A stretch of 64,000 bases of DNA from Siphonodentalium dalli (taxonomy: Eukaryota; Mollusca; Scaphopoda; Gadilida; Siphonodentaliidae), in NCBI GenBank assembly GCA_032622095.1, contig CP136066.1, forward strand, positions 46,722,911-46,786,910, given 5' to 3'. Below, piece after piece: positions 24,420 through 34,199 of this stretch. Position 1 is the stretch's first letter. Each line of letters begins with the position of its first letter. Below the pieces are notes generated by a model. The model was given only the letters and a program-made list of their open reading frames with translations. It had not been told where the DNA came from and made no database searches. A program made the position numbers and the translations under genes.

Positions 24420-24930
24420 GAATTAAAATTATGGCCATCATTCAATACATACCATTAAATGAATATCATTAAAAAGAATATCATTAAAAAGAACATCATT
24501 AAAAAGAATATCATTAAAAAGAATATCATTAAAAAGAATATCATTAAAATGAAAAGCATTAAAATATATATAATTTTAAACCTGGAGTTTCATTGCATTA
24601 ATAATGACGTCAAATAACACAGCATTAAAATATAATGCACATAACCCCTTTGATAAATGATTTAATGCGATCGTTCTTAATATAGTATTAAATTTGCATT
24701 AAATTTCGGCATTAAAAATACTATCATTTTATTAGACTTTTAATGGATACATTAACGGTGAATTGATGGCAATTTAATACCATCAATTTTGTCTCATTTT
24801 GAAGAATTTTTAATGATATATTAATGATATATTCATGATTTTTTACAGGAAATTTGAGACATTTTTAACGATGTTTTAATGATATTATGTTAATGCCATA
24901 TTGATGCCTGTTTAATGACAATTCCTCCAG
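24420..24930. repeat. CATTAA/TTAATG field with a strand switch, including a 15-bp microsatellite
   Basis: From about 24440 to 24720 the word CATTAA is densely repeated on the plus strand, including six or so tandem copies of aatatcattaaaaag at about 24463-24555. From about 24740 to 24920 the complementary word TTAATG dominates. The two halves are therefore inverted in motif sense. There is no gene. Confidence 0.6.
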
Positions 24931-25061
24931 TAGTGTATGAACAAATAATATTCGCACATTTCTCATTTTCGTTTGCTTTGTTTATGATTTAGTCTTGAAG
25001 AATCTCGGTTTTTGTTCTCTGGTTGCTGCTGTGCAGTACAGTAACAAGAGCCAGTCATCAA

Positions 25062-25672
25062 TTAAAGCCGACGACACACTGACGGCATCACACTTAGTTT
25101 GATATTTTCGATTTAAATATTGGAGTGAAGGACGATAACGCGTCGCAAGTCAATCTCAACCAGAATAATTTCGCTGTTCGCCGTAACTTGCTGTGAAACA
25201 CGGATAGAGCTTGGCACTCAGTGGAATTCCCAGGTCTAAACATATAGTTAGTTTCCAAGAAATACAAGACGAAATATGGCTTCGTTCAGTCAAAATTCAA
25301 CATGGAGCCAACTGACAATACTGGACAACATATTGTTGTTCTATGTGGATCTGGTACTCATCGGCAAAATAATTGCGGTAAGGACCCTCGCATAGCTGTG
25401 ACCGATTGGAGTTGTAGGCGCCAAACATTATTATTCTACATGTATTTTCTCCAATTTACACCAATATTGTAAGCATCGGTGATTAAACAGCGTCGAAGCG
25501 TCAAAACCACATGACTGTGTGGTGACGCTGTGGGGTCTTACTCGCAAGTTATTAGTCAGATTTAGCCAGGTGAACAGTCACTCTTGTCCCATTTCGAGGA
25601 TCAATATTCAAACAAGTACAAACATAACAAACCGGAGCTCTGAAACTCAAAACATTGCAGCCAATGAGCGAT
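25062..25672 (+). repeat. Tandem duplication, unit 1, about 610 bp
   Basis: It starts taaagccgacgacac and ends caatgagcgata. It is repeated at 25852-26444 in the same order with many small substitutions and indels (about 85-90 percent by eye). It carries the candidate exon at 25276-25377. The leading words agccgacgacac also appear, diverged, at 31295. Confidence 0.75.
25276..25377 (+). CDS. Candidate first coding exon, 34 codons with splice donor
   Basis: ATG at 25276 opens 34 codons that run exactly to a strong donor-like GTAAGG at 25378. The peptide starts MASFSQNSTW and ends in a hydrophobic stretch (LLFYVDLVLIGKIIA), as expected for a signal anchor or first membrane helix. The layout vaguely recalls the N-terminus of MAPEG-type membrane proteins, but no downstream exon with a diagnostic motif was found, so no family is assigned. 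The duplicated copy at 26071 has lost both frame and donor. Without transcript data this may be only part of the repeat. Confidence 0.35.
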
Positions 25673-25851
25673 ACGTGTATCGCGAAAATACAGTTGCACG
25701 TATTTACGTCTTAATAACATGCAATGTACGCTATATTTATGATTGGTGTAAGAACAATATCTGTCCATTATATAATATTCTTTATGTTTATGGCAATTTT
25801 AGCGGATGTGACTATTTAACAGCTATACCCACAGCGAAAGTCGCATGTATC

Positions 25852-26444
25852 TTTAAAGCCGACGACACCATGGTTGCGTCTAGCACACCTAATTTGATAT
25901 TTTCTATTTAAATATTGGAGTGAAGGACGATAATCCGTCGCAAGTCAATCTCAAACAGAATAATGTCGCATTTCGCCGTAACTTGCTGTGAAAACACGGA
26001 TAGAGCTTGGCACACAGTGGATTTCCCTGTCTAAACATAGATTCAATTTCAAAGAAATACAACACGACATATGGCTTCGTTCAGTCAAAATTCAACATGG
26101 AACCAATTAACAATACTGGACAACATATAGTTATATATGTGGATCTGGTATTCATCGGCAAAATAACCGCCGCAATGGTCATCGCATAGCCGTGATCGTT
26201 TAACGTTGTAGGCGCCGAACATTATTATACATGTCTTTTCTCCAATTTACACGATTCTTGTCAACATCGGTGATTGAACAGCATGATAGGGTGGCGACGC
26301 TGTGGGAGCTTACTCGCAAGTTACAAGTCAAATTAAGCCAAGTGGTCATTCACTCTTGTCGCATTTCGAGGATCAATAATCAAACAAATACATAATAACA
26401 AATTGGAGCTCTGAAACTCAAAACATTGCAGCCAATGACCGATA
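25852..26444 (+). repeat. Tandem duplication, unit 2, about 590 bp
   Basis: A diverged copy of 25062-25672, offset by about 790 bp. It lacks a few tens of bases near the middle (the copy-1 stretch with gcgtcgaagcgtcaaaacc). Confidence 0.75.
26071..26172 (+). pseudogene. Decayed copy of the candidate first exon
   Basis: It starts with the same MASFSQNSTW peptide as the exon at 25276. After 19 codons an in-frame TAG appears at 26128-26130, the following bases are frameshifted, and the donor GTAAGG of copy 1 is replaced by gcaatgg. If copy 1 is a genuine exon, this copy is dead. Confidence 0.4.
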
Positions 26445-27727
26445 TCACTCTACCATAGTTAGCATGTACTGCCTTACTGACGTTCAGTTTGATGGCAACA
26501 GTTTATGTCAATGTAGTTAATATGGTACAGCTAGGTATGTCACTCGACGCTTTACACGCACAAATGAGTCTTGCTGGACGCGCATGCACGTTACATCTCG
26601 CGCCAATTGTCACAATACATACACACAGAAAGGCAGCATATATATTTTGCCATCCCAGGTGTAACTGCCATACGTGTGGTACAAGCCAATGTCTTTCCCC
26701 ATTTTGGCATTGGTGATCTCTAAAGGCTGCAATGTTATACACTGAGAACATTCGGATAAATATGATTACCTTACGGTTATATCTCAAACATTTTGGATCA
26801 TTTTGACTTACCAAAACCTTCCCGCAAGTCACTATGACTGAATCTAGCTTCAGTCAGTGTGACTAAGTTACACTTAGACTATTCATTGCTAAATATGATA
26901 TACCCATGGAGTATATCGCAATTCTTTAAACAATATAATTGTACGAATATGGTGATAGGATATACTGGCATATATATACGAACTTCAGCCCACACAAATT
27001 GTAACACTATTTGGATAACAGACTTTAAGAGCGCGCCAAATTCGCAAATGGCAACTAACAAAACTAAAGTATGCAATGAAAACGGTTTTATTATTTTTTT
27101 CGTAAACTTTCATGATTGCAGATTGTAAACTGAGCGCATATCCTAGTTGGGTTCATAAGTTGGATAACGCAAATATGTTCTGTCAAACTCTCCAATTACC
27201 AGCCTTGAAAATTGTTGGTTTTATTTTTGTTTAAACCACTTTGTTACATAATTATAACGTATCTCTCACATTATGTGTTGCTATAGTAATATAGCATAGT
27301 TATTTACATTGGATATCGAGGACAACAATTTTCCTCCTCCAATTGATTTGAAATTGAGATGTTTTGAACATTCACGAATGGGGCGCATCCTTATACACAA
27401 ACGTAGGTCTGTATAAATGCTCTTTTAATATTGTCGCAGAGTGGACACATGTATATATGAGTATACCTTTCGTATCTTAGCATATGATACTGTAACACAT
27501 TGCCTCCTTAATTTCGTACGACAGACGTCTCGCAAATGAAACAACTAACATATATACATGTAGCACACAAACTGTGATATATATACCACTCAACAGAAGT
27601 ATTAATTGGAACCGGCATTTTTTGAAGAATTGATTGAACGAGTTGCCTGCATGCTTTCAATTCGGTCTTTGAGTTGGTATATGTCCTCTGGAATTATCTA
27701 CCGTTTTCTCAGTGATAGTGTACTCAC
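26445..27727. other. Intron or 3' region of the SDR gene; old duplication shared with 43.7-44.3 kb
   Basis: No further SDR exon was recognised here. The block at about 26800-27720 is a diverged relative of about 43770-44280: both hold AGTCA-n3-TGACT words, a tattcattgctaaatat module with a cagttcttta-like follow-up, and a gaattgaaagc-type block followed by a ctgttgag motif (minus strand). An inert duplicated non-coding segment is the simplest reading. Confidence 0.45.
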
Positions 27728-27934
27728 ATCGAATGTTTCTCTCCAAGCATCGGTGCTCCCCGACAATAAAGCCGCCGGTTGTTTAATAACTCCAGCGTTA
27801 TTTACACAAACATCAATACCACCGAATTTGTCCTTGATGGCGGAAAACATCGCTAAAATCTGGGCTTCGTCTGTTAGGTCGCACCTCATGGCGTGAAGTT
27901 GACCCTTTTTGTCTTTCAGGCTCTCTGCCATCTC
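27728..27934 (-). CDS. DHRS11-like: DHRS11-like short-chain dehydrogenase, exon 2
   Basis: This 207-bp exon encodes residues 45-113 of a classical SDR: EMAESLKDKKGQ, MRCDLTDEAQILAMF, GGIDVCVNNAG, then LLSGSTDAWRETFD. It follows dehydrogenase/reductase SDR family member 11 closely in order and spacing. NNAG (residues 89-92) stabilises the central beta-sheet and coenzyme site in this family. The acceptor is a TTGCAG at 27935 upwards and the donor is GTGAGT at 27727 downwards. Both junctions are phase 0 and join cleanly to exon 1. The catalytic Ser and YxxxK belong to later exons, which I did not find in the window. The enzyme would be an NADP(H)-dependent carbonyl/steroid reductase by family knowledge; substrate is inference. 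Confidence 0.85.
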
Positions 27935-28251
27935 CTGCAAGACATCAGTGAGTATCTTTAGGGCTTTGTGGCCTACATTATTTTGGCCGAGTGTCAAAAC
28001 GCGTGCCAGGAGTATGTCAACAAGGAGTCAAATGACATAAAGTTTGTCCATATATAGCAGCCATATTTTACAATCTTTGTCAACCGAAAGATACGTTTGG
28101 GTTGTTAAGTAATCGCTGCCGTTTTCCGAACTATAATAATTCAGATCACCGACGCCACGACATACTGTGACCTCTCGACCTATACGTATCTATATTTCTA
28201 GATAAAATCTAATAGAATGTTTGCCCGCCTGATAAAAAAAATCAAGGTATT

Positions 28252-28756
28252 GATAAAATTATTTATCCACCGCTCACTACGTCTATTGACTACATAAAGC
28301 CTGCCTAATAAACGTTACGTTTATTTCGTCAATGTACCTTTATTAGGTCAACTTAGCTTTATTAGGTTAGTGCTACTTTTATGACGTAATTTGATATGCA
28401 AATTGCGCAGGTAACTAGGGGCATCAACCGGTCTTAATGACGTCATTGTGATTTCACACCGTTTTTATCGTGTATAATTCACTAAAATAATTCGTAAAAT
28501 GATATATGTTTTAGCTCTAAAACAGCTATAAATCCTCAGAACAAGGTCTGCTTATAATAAATGTAAAAATTCCAACGAACTATTTCGCTCTAAGCTGCAC
28601 TCCCGTTTTCCCACGTCATGAATGCTAATTGGTTTGCCTGACCTAATAAATGTAATGGCGTCATCGAAGTAACGAATGTAAAACTGAGGAAAATGACAGA
28701 TTTACCTCACAAACGGCAAGTTTTGTGCGATGGATAAATAAAATATCTAGCTAATG
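28252..28756. repeat. Possible 505-bp inverted-repeat element
   Basis: gataaaattatttatccaccgc at the left is roughly inverted at the right as gcgatggataaataaaatatc. Inside, tttattaggt words at about 28337-28365 face acctaataaa at about 28642. No TSD was established. Confidence 0.35.
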
Positions 28757-28949
28757 TCGTCGCTTAAACTGTTATGTCAGCTCGGGGATTTGGCAACTAT
28801 TGGACTCGGCAGAGCCATGTCCAATTGTTCCTCCCCCGTGGCAATACAAAACTAATAATTAGTTTAACAAAACAATATTTTACTACATTTGGTCAAACTG
28901 GTGGAATAAAATGGTCATCAGTTGGATAATTGTCCAACCTGAGGAGGAG

Positions 28950-29362
28950 TATGAGGTGTGAAATTTCCAACACTATAGGAAAGCTTCAGTTGAGGCCTGT
29001 CTAGATGGTAGGATTTGTGATTTACTTGTATTGTACTTCAAAATTTTCTCACACCGGGCCGAACCATGGTCAGCCCGGTGTGTCCTGGTCTCTTGCCCAT
29101 AGCCGTGTGCATATTTGTCTGGAGTTAGACAACTAGATGTTTGGATTTATGCAATTTTTCAGGTTAAAATATCTGAATGTTCTCATACCGGGAATATAGA
29201 AACATGCTTTATGAATATATAGGATATTAGGCATGAGATGCAAGGGGTGTGCAAATGGAATTATGCAGAACTTGTGTTTGGTCTGATTCTGATTCAAGGG
29301 GGGTGCAGTAGGAATGTTACAAGGTGGACACCCCCAACGGAGACCCTCTAGCCACGTCCCTG
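28950..29362. repeat. Dispersed repeat, relative of the interior of the 35.8/41.1 kb hAT elements
   Basis: Successive phrases match about 36565-37000 in order: gcttcagttga, cggtgtgtcctggtctcttg, tttatgcaatttttcaggt, tctcataccgggaatat, caaatggaattatgca, then a G-run and ggtgcagt-ggaat plus caaggtggac. Copies also lie at about 41790-42230. Here the right end is ctagccacgtccctg, which could be a terminus; no left partner was found. Confidence 0.65.
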
Positions 29363-29714
29363 TATGTGGGTCGTTCAAAACATTACGGAGCAAACACACT
29401 TATTTTGTAACAAGGAGCAACTCTACAACGTAACATTTACAACTATTTTGGTCAGTCTTTGCCTAAGATTGGGTCATGCCACGGCGGTGGGTCAATCTCG
29501 TGTGGATATATTGTGTTGTGGCATAACTAAAAGCGAAGGTCACGTGATAACTGGGGGGGGGGTCATAAATTCACACACACTCCGTACGAGTTGGCGTATC
29601 CAGAGTATACGAGCTCATGGTGCTGACGATGGCGCGAAATGACTTACTTCAGCGGCGGTGATCGGAAACTTCTACACTACATGAACTGGGTCATGTCATG
29701 CCATGAATCTCTTC

Positions 29715-30179
29715 TCTTGCTATCGCGCGTAGAGACCATATTCCACCAGTGCAAGATCTTGGAACTTTTTGAAGTTTTGACAGGGAACCTTATAAAGTCG
29801 AAAAAATAACGCGGGGAACATATTTCTTAGTTGTTGTCTGTTCCTTAATAATGTATGTGAATGTGCCAACTCAAAATTGCATGATTTCTCTGACTTATGT
29901 GAGCTGATATCACAATTACCATCGAATTAATCACCCATGAGAAATTCCATAATTGAAATCGACGTAAAGCAAACTCGCTCACAACTTTACTTAAATCGTG
30001 AAATTTCGAGCTAGGACTGTCGCCTATATACAGTGAGGTACATTATTATGGAACACATCGTAACTAAGAGGTATATTCCCCGCGTTATTTTTTCGACTTT
30101 GAACGTTTCCTGTCAAAACTTCAAAAAGGTCCAAGGTTTGTACTGGTGGAATATGATCTCTATACGCGAGTTAGCAAGA
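29715..30179. repeat. 465-bp foldback element in the SDR intron
   Basis: The arms, about 145 bp long (29715-29858 and about 30030-30179), are inverted copies sharing TCTTGCTA, catattccaccagt, gttttgacagg and cgcggggaa blocks. The loop is about 170 bp. The right end stops about 20 bp before the splice donor of exon 1. No clear TSD is seen. Confidence 0.75.
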
Positions 30180-30200
30180 ATGATATATACATGCACCTAC

Positions 30201-30332
30201 CTCTATTGATGTAATATTCCGGCTGCATGCGACCACAGTCATCCCTTCACATGTCAGTCTTCTGGCGATGGCGGCTCCGATGCCCGCCGAGGCACCCGTC
30301 ACGAGAGCCACTCTTCCAGACCATCGTTCCAT
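30201..30332 (-). CDS. DHRS11-like: DHRS11-like short-chain dehydrogenase, exon 1
   Basis: ATG at 30332-30330 begins MERWSGRVALVTGASAGIG, which matches the usual DHRS11 start. The TGASAGIG (residues 12-19) is the dinucleotide-binding TGxxxGIG of classical SDRs, followed by AAIARRL and VVACSRN, a strand that in this subfamily favours NADP(H). The exon ends at TSIE (residue 44) on a GAG codon followed by donor GTAGGT. In-frame sequence continues open upstream to about 30542 with a hydrophobic stretch, but the family start argues for the ATG used here. No TATA box was recognised. With exon 2 this gives the first 113 of an expected roughly 250-260 residues. Confidence 0.88.
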
Positions 30333-31930
30333 AACTGGCCCTCTGTGTGCAGTATGGGTCGGCAGAACCTTTACCGGCCAGATAGACCCCGGTGATACCT
30401 GGTATGTTCGTTGTGAAAAGAACCGCGACAGAGTCCACACTGTCACAATAGCAGCAAGCCGCTGAACAAACACATAGCACATGACCGCATGCATGCATGT
30501 ACCTGGTATATTATACGGTGTACATGCAAACACGAGGTGCACATATTGACATTATTACAGCGCTGTCCTACATACATGTAGGTATTCATAGCAGAGGTAA
30601 TATTATCAACTAATACATGGCTAGGTGTGTTATTGTATGATCAGTATTTGGCTTTGGGTCAGCGATTTATCTACTATTTGAACCTACGGCTGGTTGGGCT
30701 GCCACCGAATACGCGCACGATTAGATAGCGAAATATATACTTAATCGGGGTTCAACATTAGATAGCGATTGATATTCACACGGAATAACAGGTGACACGC
30801 GATGTTAGGATTACATTTCTGAGTTAAAGGCACGGGAGATCTTTGTTGTCGAAAATATTCACATTTGTGCCAATCACCGTAAACAGAAAAAACATTAAAA
30901 CGCATACAGTTTCGTTCATATATACCATGACCATTGCGTACACAGCATGCTATCATAAAAACCTACTATATTTTACCTAAGCAAGAGCCTGATTGTGTTA
31001 CAGAAGACAGCACAGTGTTACTGGCTAATCACACACAACTGATATAAACGCTCTTTATTAGTTCCGTATCAGGAATTCAGCAACAAAGAACGCTCTTTAT
31101 GTTTACCATCATAATATAAACAAACACAACAATGGTCAAACATATGACCATAACATACTGTTTATGCAATATTTCTTATTTGTAACGGACAAAGTCTGTC
31201 TACATTTTAATATTCTTTCTGTTTGTGGCGGTTATTGACCGGTGGAAATATTTTCACAGCATACCCACCGCCAAGACCTCCCGTACCTTTAAAGGCGCGG
31301 AGGCCCTTTTAATATTAGTTTATAATTTAGAAATGTCAGTTACCAAATTTTGAACATGTCCTCAATAATATACTAATACCATAGTACAATGATAGTATAA
31401 ATGTGATATTATCCACAAACAAACACTTTGTGAGAGCCGAGCGTTTGTTTATATACAGCATGTAAATAGTGAGCGATAAGCAAAACACTCAACACCGTGG
31501 CGATATTGTTAGGAGAGTGATTAACGGATGCCCGCTTCCTGTTAATGGCGGACACCAGACGCGATGTTTTCTTAGAGGAGAAAATTACTTAATTACATGG
31601 TTTATGAGAGAAGATCAAAGTTCTGGACAAGGACATTTTATGTACGAATAGTCACAGTGGCTAAACCGTACAAACATATAATCGGAAGTTGCTTTCGCAA
31701 AGACGACAAAATCTATTTTTAGAACATAAATACTACGGAATAATCAAAACAACACCATAAAAACAAGTTTTCAGACCGGATAGACGGTTTCCCCACAGCA
31801 ATAAACATATGTATAAATGGTACATACATTTACACATTTGCCGATCGCAAGCGGGCTCCATTTGAGCGAAGGACTCTGTGTGTATAGATAAAAACGGCCT
31901 TTGATCACTTCAGAAATGTCATTTTAACAC
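30333..31930. other. Upstream of the SDR gene; intergenic with a dispersed repeat
   Basis: The SDR promoter would lie in the first part. A repeat at about 30965-31115 matches 2900-3070. A second repeat at about 31215-31310 (cccaccgccaag, cgtacctttaaaggcgc) resembles about 25790-25870. No coding sequence is identified. Confidence 0.4.
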
Positions 31931-31941
31931 ATATACAGCAT

Positions 31942-32148
31942 ATGTCGGAAATCAAACTATATCGCAACGGAAAGGCCGTTATGTGTGAAGATGTTATGAA
32001 CATGTTATGTTCACGTTTCCTTTCATATTCTGATACCACGCATGTGGTTTTCTATGACGAACTCCCCGCAAAAATATACCGTGCAAACTTGCCAGCGTAC
32101 GAACGCACCCTTCGGGTGAACATCACCAACGAGGACGCCAAGCACTGA
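31942..32148 (+). CDS. Small ORF, 68 residues, unassigned
   Basis: ATG-started frame reading MSEIKLYRNGKAVMC and so on to TGA. Codon choice is mixed and the composition is not low complexity, so it looks more protein-like than most short frames here. It could equally be a chance ORF or part of an unseen exon. No domain, signal peptide or membrane segment is recognised. It lies about 1.6 kb upstream of the SDR start on the opposite strand. Confidence 0.25.
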   Translation: MSEIKLYRNGKAVMCEDVMNMLCSRFLSYSDTTHVVFYDELPAKIYRANLPAYERTLRVNITNEDAKH

Positions 32149-32354
32149 CAACAGAAACAAACCAAATATGTACAGATAAATTAATAGTTGCTTTTCTTAC
32201 AAACCATTGCACGTGCTAAATTTTTCAATTTCTATTCACATTCTTTGGAGGTAGTAAATAATAAATGAGATACGCCAAATTCTTGTTCTTTATCAGTACT
32301 GCATGATATTTTCGGGGTAAACTTACTAAATTCATCGCGGATGTTCATCTAATT

Positions 32355-32537
32355 ATGTCAATAGAGAGCAGTGATCATTGGCTGGATGCGACCATCCTCG
32401 CTCGCTTCTATCTACCGACTGCCGAAATCGTATTGTTCAGCGGGTGCCTTTGGAAATTTGATAATGATATTCCGCTCAAGTCTGCGCTCGAGGCGGATAA
32501 TTCCCGGTTAATAATACGAGGCGGGGCACTCATTTAA
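32355..32537 (+). CDS. Small ORF, 60 residues, unassigned
   Basis: ATG at 32355 opens MSIESSDHWLDATILARFY and ends at TAA. Its GC content is higher than the flanks and there is no repeat structure. No family is recognised. It sits 200 bp after the 68-residue ORF on the same strand, so the two might be exons of one unknown gene, but no convincing splice pair was defined. Confidence 0.2.
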   Translation: MSIESSDHWLDATILARFYLPTAEIVLFSGCLWKFDNDIPLKSALEADNSRLIIRGGALI

Positions 32538-32804
32538 CCCATTGCCACAGCACAAGGTGTCAAACTAAATTTGTATGAAGGCAGCGAGAGTGAATTTGAA
32601 GCAGGGCGTCGTTTCTTCTGATAAATTGAATAAATTTACATACTACCTGAACTAATACCGGCGCACATTGTAATGTCAGGAATCCAATGGATATACAGTT
32701 ACAACCAACACAGTTTAAACCAGAGATGGAATTTACAAGTTCACCTCAATTCGCATAATACCAAAAGGAGAAACAAATCCTTTGCAGAATATATCCGTAT
32801 AATT

Positions 32805-32895
32805 GAACATTCACACGACCACGAGCACGACCATTGCACATTCACACGACCACGACCACGACCATTGAACATTCACACGACCACGATTCAATTCT
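32805..32895. repeat. Short array: gaacattcacacgaccacga
   Basis: Three diverged copies of a roughly 33-bp unit rich in cacgac triplets. Confidence 0.6.
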
Positions 32896-32915
32896 AAGAG
32901 GCGCCGTGTCAGCAT

Positions 32916-33190
32916 GCGATACATCGGAACTAACGTGACGACTCGAGCCATGTCTGCGATACACGGAACCATCGTGACGTCGCGATCCATTTCTGAGATG
33001 CATGGGAACCAGCGTGACGTCGCGAACCATTTATGAGATGCATGGGAATCATCGTGACGTCGCGATCCATTTATGAGATACATGGGAACGAGCGTGACGT
33101 AGCGAGCCATTTATGAGATACATGGGAACCAGCGTGACGTCGCGAGCCATTTCTGCAATACATCACAACTCGGGCCATTTCTGTGATACA
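32916..33190. repeat. 40-bp minisatellite (gagatacatgggaacc agcgtgacgtcgcg)
   Basis: About seven units of roughly 40 bp with core cgtgacgtcgcg and ccatttatgagatacat. The left boundary of the 4.6-kb duplication (33159) falls inside this array. Related arrays lie at 33981-34140 and 39188-39346. Confidence 0.85.
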
Positions 33191-33202
33191 TCGGGAACTG
33201 AG

Positions 33203-33871
33203 TCAAAAAACTTTCTTCTGACTAAAGCGGTTTATGAACAACAAATGCGCAAGATCAAATCACTTTCCATCTTTAAATCTCTCCAAAATATCGGACAAAA
33301 TATCGGACTAAACATTCAAACAGGTGGGAAGCTTTATCACTCAAATATTGTAGACAAACTTAAAGCTTCCTTGAAATGTAAACATGAGAAAGAATTCAAA
33401 CGTTCGATATTCGACGATGCTCGGAAAAACGGTGATAATAAACTAAGAACATATCGACTATTTAAATCTGAATATGTCATAGAACCATACCTTTATGGTA
33501 CTCATAACGCGGAAGACAGAATGCGTTTCACAAAACTTAGAATTAGTGACCACCAACTGTCCATTGGGAAAGGCCGCCACCATCAACCGAAAATAGATGT
33601 AAATGATAGGAAATGCATATATTGCCCTCCACTCCCAATAAAGGTTGAACATGAACTACATGTAATCATGGAATGCCCATTATATTCAGATTTAAGGGAT
33701 AAACTATTTTTGCTAATGAAACAATATTGTGACAACTTCGATTCATTGGATGAAAACGGTAAATTCATTAAAATTATGACAAACGAGAACGGAAACTGTG
33801 GAAAGATCTGCATAGTGATCCGTCAATACTTCGACAAGCGAACAATATTTTTACAAAATAAAAGTTCGTGA
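33203..33871 (+). pseudogene. LINE ORF2 C-terminal fragment (copy 1)
   Basis: About 220 codons starting near SKNFLLTKAVYEQQ. IVDKLKASLKCKHEKEF, NKLRTYRLFKSEY and TKLRISDHQLSIGKGRHH, then a CIYC...HELHVIMECPLYSDLR zinc-ligand pattern, are typical of the region after the reverse transcriptase in invertebrate non-LTR retrotransposons. There is no RT core upstream; instead the frame runs into the 40-bp minisatellite. The same minisatellite follows at 33981. This is therefore a 5'-truncated remnant, on current evidence embedded in the array. It ends with a TGA after NKSS. Confidence 0.75.
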
Positions 33872-33980
33872 TAATTCATATATACATTTCAGGTTTTATA
33901 CTCTTTTTGTTATATATCATATAATCATTGTATTCATACTGCCTATGTTACGGGTGTTTCGTGCATTAACATTATCTTAT

Positions 33981-34140
33981 CGGGAACAGAATGACGACAC
34001 GAACCATGTCTGAAACACATCGGAACCACGTGACGCCACGGGCCATGCCTGCGATACATCCGAACCAACGTGACGTCACGAACCATGTCTGCGACACTTC
34101 CGAACCAGCGTGACGACTCGAGCCATGTCTGCGATACATG
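33981..34140. repeat. 40-bp minisatellite, downstream of LINE fragment (copy 1)
   Basis: Four units with cgtgacg-cacg, ccatgtctgcgatacat cores. They are followed by aaacaaaggaagggggttgc, then acgttgcact, a tail seen again after a different array at about 43435. Confidence 0.8.
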
Positions 34141-34199
34141 TTCTTGTTCATTAAACAAAGGAAGGGGGTTGCACGTTGCACTTGATTTATTACTGCTGT

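Larger units (their letters stand above)
27935..30200 (-). other. Intron 1 of the DHRS11-like gene (2,266 bp), loaded with repeats
   Basis: Bounded by donor GTAGGT at 30200 and acceptor TTGCAG ending at 27935 on the minus strand. It contains a possible inverted-repeat element (28252-28756), a dispersed repeat (about 28950-29362), a G-run at about 29550 and a foldback element (29715-30179). No other coding exon is evident. Confidence 0.75.

Noticed and set aside
25519-25911. 130-codon plus-strand open frame
   Set aside because: It runs across the edge of the tandem duplication and is not preserved as a frame in unit 2.
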